Source: Streptococcus mitis (GTDB lineage: Bacteria; Bacillota; Bacilli; Lactobacillales; Streptococcaceae). Taken from it: DNA of 64,000 nt. Of this stretch, positions 61,056-64,000 are shown one piece after another. Position 1 is the first letter of the stretch; each line of letters begins with the position of its first letter. Both the position numbers and the translations under genes were made by a program. Where the stretch lies: the NCBI RefSeq assembly GCF_003943935.1, contig NZ_RJOB01000009.1:906-64905 (forward strand), read 5' to 3'. The notes beneath the pieces were generated by a model, which had not been told where the DNA came from, searched no databases, and worked only from the letters and a program-made list of their open reading frames with translations.

Positions 61056-62081
61056 CTAGTTAAAGTAATGAAGTCCCATTGCTCCTTTAACCTCAGATAG
61101 GGTTTGACCTGCAACTTCACGCGCTCTTTCACTACCTTTTTGAAGCATATTATAAACTTCTCCCATATCCTTAGCAAATTCGATACGGCGCTCACGAATA
61201 GGACCCAGTTCACGTTCTAATATTTCAAGTAGATAACGCTTGGTCTTCACATCACCAAGACCACCTCGTTGATAATGTTCTTTCATGTCAGCAATTTCTT
61301 GAGCATCTTCTGGACGACCAAAAACATCTAGATAATGGAAAACCATATTTCCTTCAATTTTACCTGGATCCTCAACGCGGATATGATCTGGATCTGTATA
61401 CATACTCATTACTTTTTTACGCAAAGTATCCGCATCATCAGCTAAATAAATACCATTATTAAGGGATTTAGACATTTTAGCATTTCCATCTAAACCAGGC
61501 AAACGACCTGCTCTTTCATTTTCTGGATAAATACCTTCCGGTTCTACCAATACATCACATTTATATGCATTGTTAAAAGAACGAACAATCTCACGGGTTT
61601 GCTCAATCATTGGTTTCTGATCTGTCCCAACAGGAACATAATTAGCTTTGAAAGCAGTAATGTCAGCTGCTTGAGCGATTGGATAGACCAAGAATCCTGT
61701 CGGAATACTTTCCCCAAATCCTTTCTGAGCAATCTCTGTTTTTACTGTCGGATTTCGTTCCAAACGTGCTAATGAAACCAGATTCATATAATACATAGAC
61801 AACTCAGCCAACTCTGGAATTTGACTTTGAATAAAGATTGTCGATTTACTTGGATCCAATCCAACTGCAAGGTAATCCAAAGCCACATTTCCGATAGACT
61901 CTACAATGGTTTGAGGATCTTTAGCGTGATCTGTCAAGGCTTGTTGGTCAGCCAAGAACACAAACATATCATACTTATCCTCTTCCTGTAATAATACTCG
62001 ATTTTTAAGACTTCCAACATAATGTCCAATATGCAATTTTCCTGTTGGACGGTCTCCTGTTAAAATAATGGGTTTAGTCAT
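61056..62081 (-). CDS. trpS: Tryptophanyl-tRNA synthetase
   Basis: 341 residues, class I synthetase: [12 protein letters not shown] (HIGH) and AKMSKSLNN (KMSKS). A TGCTATAAT extended -10 lies at 62110-62118. No T-box leader is visible between promoter and start. Confidence 0.97.
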   Translation of the reverse strand: MTKPIILTGDRPTGKLHIGHYVGSLKNRVLLQEEDKYDMFVFLADQQALTDHAKDPQTIVESIGNVALDYLAVGLDPSKSTIFIQSQIPELAELSMYYMNLVSLARLERNPTVKTEIAQKGFGESIPTGFLVYPIAQAADITAFKANYVPVGTDQKPMIEQTREIVRSFNNAYKCDVLVEPEGIYPENERAGRLPGLDGNAKMSKSLNNGIYLADDADTLRKKVMSMYTDPDHIRVEDPGKIEGNMVFHYLDVFGRPEDAQEIADMKEHYQRGGLGDVKTKRYLLEILERELGPIRERRIEFAKDMGEVYNMLQKGSERAREVAGQTLSEVKGAMGLHYFN

Positions 62082-62228
62082 TTTATTCTCCTTCGATATA
62101 GTCCCTTCAATTATAGCATTTTTTTAATGAAATAACCGCAATTTATCAAAATAAATCAACCTTGCTATTTACTGCTTTTCGTAAAGAGAGTTGTAAACAT
62201 AATTTACACAAAATTGACAGATAAAAAT

Positions 62229-62257
62229 TTGAATATTTCCGTATTTTCTAGTAGAAT
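62229..62257 (+). promoter_or_regulatory. Promoter of the ABC-F gene
   Basis: TTGAAT (62229-62234), 17-bp spacer, TAGAAT (62252-62257). Confidence 0.65.
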
Positions 62258-62286
62258 AAATATATTACACATATAGGAGAAAAACA

Positions 62287-63909
62287 TTGCTTACAGTATC
62301 TGATGTTTCACTACGTTTTAGTGATCGTAAACTTTTTGATGATGTCAATATCAAATTTACAGAAGGAAATACTTATGGATTAATCGGTGCTAATGGTGCC
62401 GGAAAATCAACCTTTTTAAAAATTTTAGCTGGAGATATCGAACCTACTACTGGTCACATCTCTCTTGGTCCAGATGAACGTCTCTCTGTTCTTCGTCAAA
62501 ATCACTTTGACTATGAAGATGAACGTGCCATTGATGTCGTTATCATGGGAAATGAAAAACTTTATAGCATAATGAAAGAGAAAGATGCCATCTACATGAA
62601 GGAAGATTTCTCAGATGAGGATGGAGTGCGTGCTGCCGAACTCGAAGGTGAATTTGCTGAACTTGGAGGTTGGGAAGCAGAAAGTGAAGCATCCCAATTA
62701 CTTCAAAACCTAAACATTCCAGAAGAATTGCACTACCAAAATATGAGCGAATTAGCCAATGGTGAGAAAGTAAAGGTTCTCCTCGCCAAAGCACTTTTTG
62801 GTAAACCAGATGTTCTTCTCTTGGACGAGCCTACCAACGGTTTGGATATCCAATCTATTACTTGGCTAGAAGACTTCTTGATTGACTTTGATAACACAGT
62901 TATCGTAGTATCCCATGACCGTCACTTCTTAAACAAAGTGTGTACTCACATGGCCGACCTTGACTTTGGAAAAATCAAACTCTATGTCGGAAACTATGAC
63001 TTCTGGAAGGAATCTTCTGAGCTTGCTGCTAAATTGCTAGCAGACCGTAATGCCAAAGCAGAAGAAAAAATTAAGCAATTGCAAGAATTCGTTGCTCGTT
63101 TCTCTGCCAATGCTTCTAAATCAAGACAAGCAACATCACGTAAGAAAATGCTTGATAAGATTGAGCTAGAAGAGATTGTACCATCTAGTCGTAAATATCC
63201 ATTTATTAACTTTAAAGCAGAACGTGAGATCGGTAATGATCTCTTGACAGTAGAAAATCTAACTGTAAAGATTGATGGTGAAACTATTTTAGATAATATC
63301 AGCTTTATCTTGCGTCCAGGTGATAAGACAGCTCTTATTGGACAAAATGATATCCAAACGACTGCATTAATTCGTGCAATCATGGGAGATATTGACTATG
63401 AAGGAACTGTCAAGTGGGGAGTTACAACTAGTCAATCTTACCTTCCAAAAGATAACTCAGCTGATTTTGCAGGGGGAGAATCAATTCTTGACTGGTTGCG
63501 TCAATTCGCAAGTAAAGAAGAAGATGACAATACTTTCCTACGCGGTTTCCTTGGCCGTATGCTCTTCTCTGGGGATGAAGTTAACAAACCTGTCAACGTC
63601 TTGTCAGGAGGAGAAAAAGTTCGTGTCATGCTTTCAAAACTCATGCTCTTGAAGTCAAATGTGCTTGTCCTCGATGATCCAACCAATCACTTGGACTTGG
63701 AATCTATCTCAAGTTTGAATGATGGATTGAAAAACTTTAAAGAATCAATCATCTTTGCCAGTCATGACCACGAGTTTATTCAAACTCTAGCCAACCATAT
63801 CATTGTCTTGTCTAAAAATGGCGTCATTGACCGTATCGATGAAACCTATGATGAATTCCTAGAGAATGCAGAAGTACAAGCAAAAGTTAAAGAACTTTGG
63901 AAAGACTAA
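62287..63909 (+). CDS. ABC-F ATPase, YbiT/YkpA-like
   Basis: 540 residues from a TTG start (RBS AGGAG). Two ABC domains joined by the ABC-F linker (ANASKSRQATSRKKMLDKIELE). NBD1: Walker A GANGAGKST is normal but its signature is ELANGEKVKV instead of LSGGQ. NBD2: signature LSGGEKVRV is normal but Walker A is GQNDIQTT, lacking the lysine. Thus one composite ATP site is canonical and the other is degenerate. No membrane segments. ABC-F proteins act on the ribosome E site; the specific role of this subgroup is unclear. Confidence 0.92.
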   Translation: MLTVSDVSLRFSDRKLFDDVNIKFTEGNTYGLIGANGAGKSTFLKILAGDIEPTTGHISLGPDERLSVLRQNHFDYEDERAIDVVIMGNEKLYSIMKEKDAIYMKEDFSDEDGVRAAELEGEFAELGGWEAESEASQLLQNLNIPEELHYQNMSELANGEKVKVLLAKALFGKPDVLLLDEPTNGLDIQSITWLEDFLIDFDNTVIVVSHDRHFLNKVCTHMADLDFGKIKLYVGNYDFWKESSELAAKLLADRNAKAEEKIKQLQEFVARFSANASKSRQATSRKKMLDKIELEEIVPSSRKYPFINFKAEREIGNDLLTVENLTVKIDGETILDNISFILRPGDKTALIGQNDIQTTALIRAIMGDIDYEGTVKWGVTTSQSYLPKDNSADFAGGESILDWLRQFASKEEDDNTFLRGFLGRMLFSGDEVNKPVNVLSGGEKVRVMLSKLMLLKSNVLVLDDPTNHLDLESISSLNDGLKNFKESIIFASHDHEFIQTLANHIIVLSKNGVIDRIDETYDEFLENAEVQAKVKELWKD

Positions 63910-63920
63910 ATAAAACTTCA

Positions 63921-63950
63921 AAACTCAGTTGGGGTAACCAACTGAGTTTT
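63921..63950 (+). terminator. Terminator of the ABC-F gene
   Basis: Stem AAACTCAGTTGG/CCAACTGAGTTTT with 5-nt loop, then TTT. Confidence 0.88.
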
Positions 63951-63970
63951 CTATCATTCAACGAGGTAAC

Positions 63971-64000
63971 ATGAAATCATTTTTTAAAACATATTGGACC
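63971..64000 (+). CDS. Start of a further gene (first 10 codons only)
   Basis: ATG 63971 with a GAGG 5 nt upstream, reading MKSFFKTYWT to the window edge. Too short to identify. Confidence 0.5.
   Translation, partial: MKSFFKTYWT

Noticed and set aside
61900..62286. T-box leader for trpS
   Set aside because: The promoter -10 is about 30 bp from the start codon, leaving no room for a T-box; no conserved T-box sequence was seen.

Overview
This window is chromosomal DNA from a mitis-group Streptococcus, most likely S. mitis or a close relative of S. pneumoniae. The evidence is five BOX repeats, a choline-binding murein hydrolase of the CbpD type, ComX (cin-box) promoters, and a gene order matching what I recall of the pneumococcal chromosome left of oriC (adcRCBA, dltXABCD, glpKOF, hslO-dusB, ctsR-clpC, cbpD, dnaC-rplI-gdpP, comFAC, cysK, rpsB-tsf, pcsB, mreCD, ecf, pgsA, rodZ, recF, guaB, trpS). 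The cbpA and TCS06 genes that I recall between dusB and ctsR in pneumococcus are absent. Their place is taken by a hydrolase, a lipoprotein, a small membrane protein and an NAD-salvage operon. The DNA is AT-rich and nearly all genes are intact. I see no rRNA, tRNA, CRISPR array, prophage or complete insertion sequence.

Layout. 1-9.6 kb is accessory: the 5' part of a giant YSIRK surface protein, an Rpn-family gene followed by a duplicated 3' fragment, a 1.2 kb non-coding stretch with BOX repeats and a cluster of DnaA boxes built around a 44-bp perfect palindrome, a stomatin-like protein, a HAD acid phosphatase lipoprotein, and an Fst-type toxin with a convergent antisense RNA. 9.6-18 kb holds the zinc-uptake adc operon and the D-alanylation dlt operon, including the small dltX. 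18-26.4 kb holds glycerol utilisation, an Mga-like regulator, hslO, dusB and a cysteine hydrolase. 26.4-30.4 kb is a strain-variable block: the DUF6287 lipoprotein, an unknown small membrane protein under a CcpA-like site, and nadR-pnuC-nrtR.

30.5-44.6 kb carries ctsR-clpC, a TPP-riboswitch-controlled pyrimidine/thiamine ABC operon, cbpD, gdpP-rplI-dnaC-veg, hpf and comFA-comFC. 44.6-50 kb carries yigZ, cysK, rpsB-tsf and pcsB. 50-57.8 kb is a long, tightly overlapped minus-strand run for cell shape, ECF vitamin transport and lipid synthesis (ymfF-ymfH-rodZ-pgsA-ecfA1-ecfA2-ecfT-mreC-mreD). The right end holds yaaA-recF, guaB, trpS, an ABC-F ATPase and the first codons of another gene.

Themes linking the genes are envelope biogenesis (dlt, mre, rodZ, pcsB, pgsA), competence (comFA, comFC, cbpD), metal and vitamin acquisition (adc, thi, ecf, NAD), and translation or replication housekeeping. 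All coordinates and motifs were read by eye; no similarity search was run.
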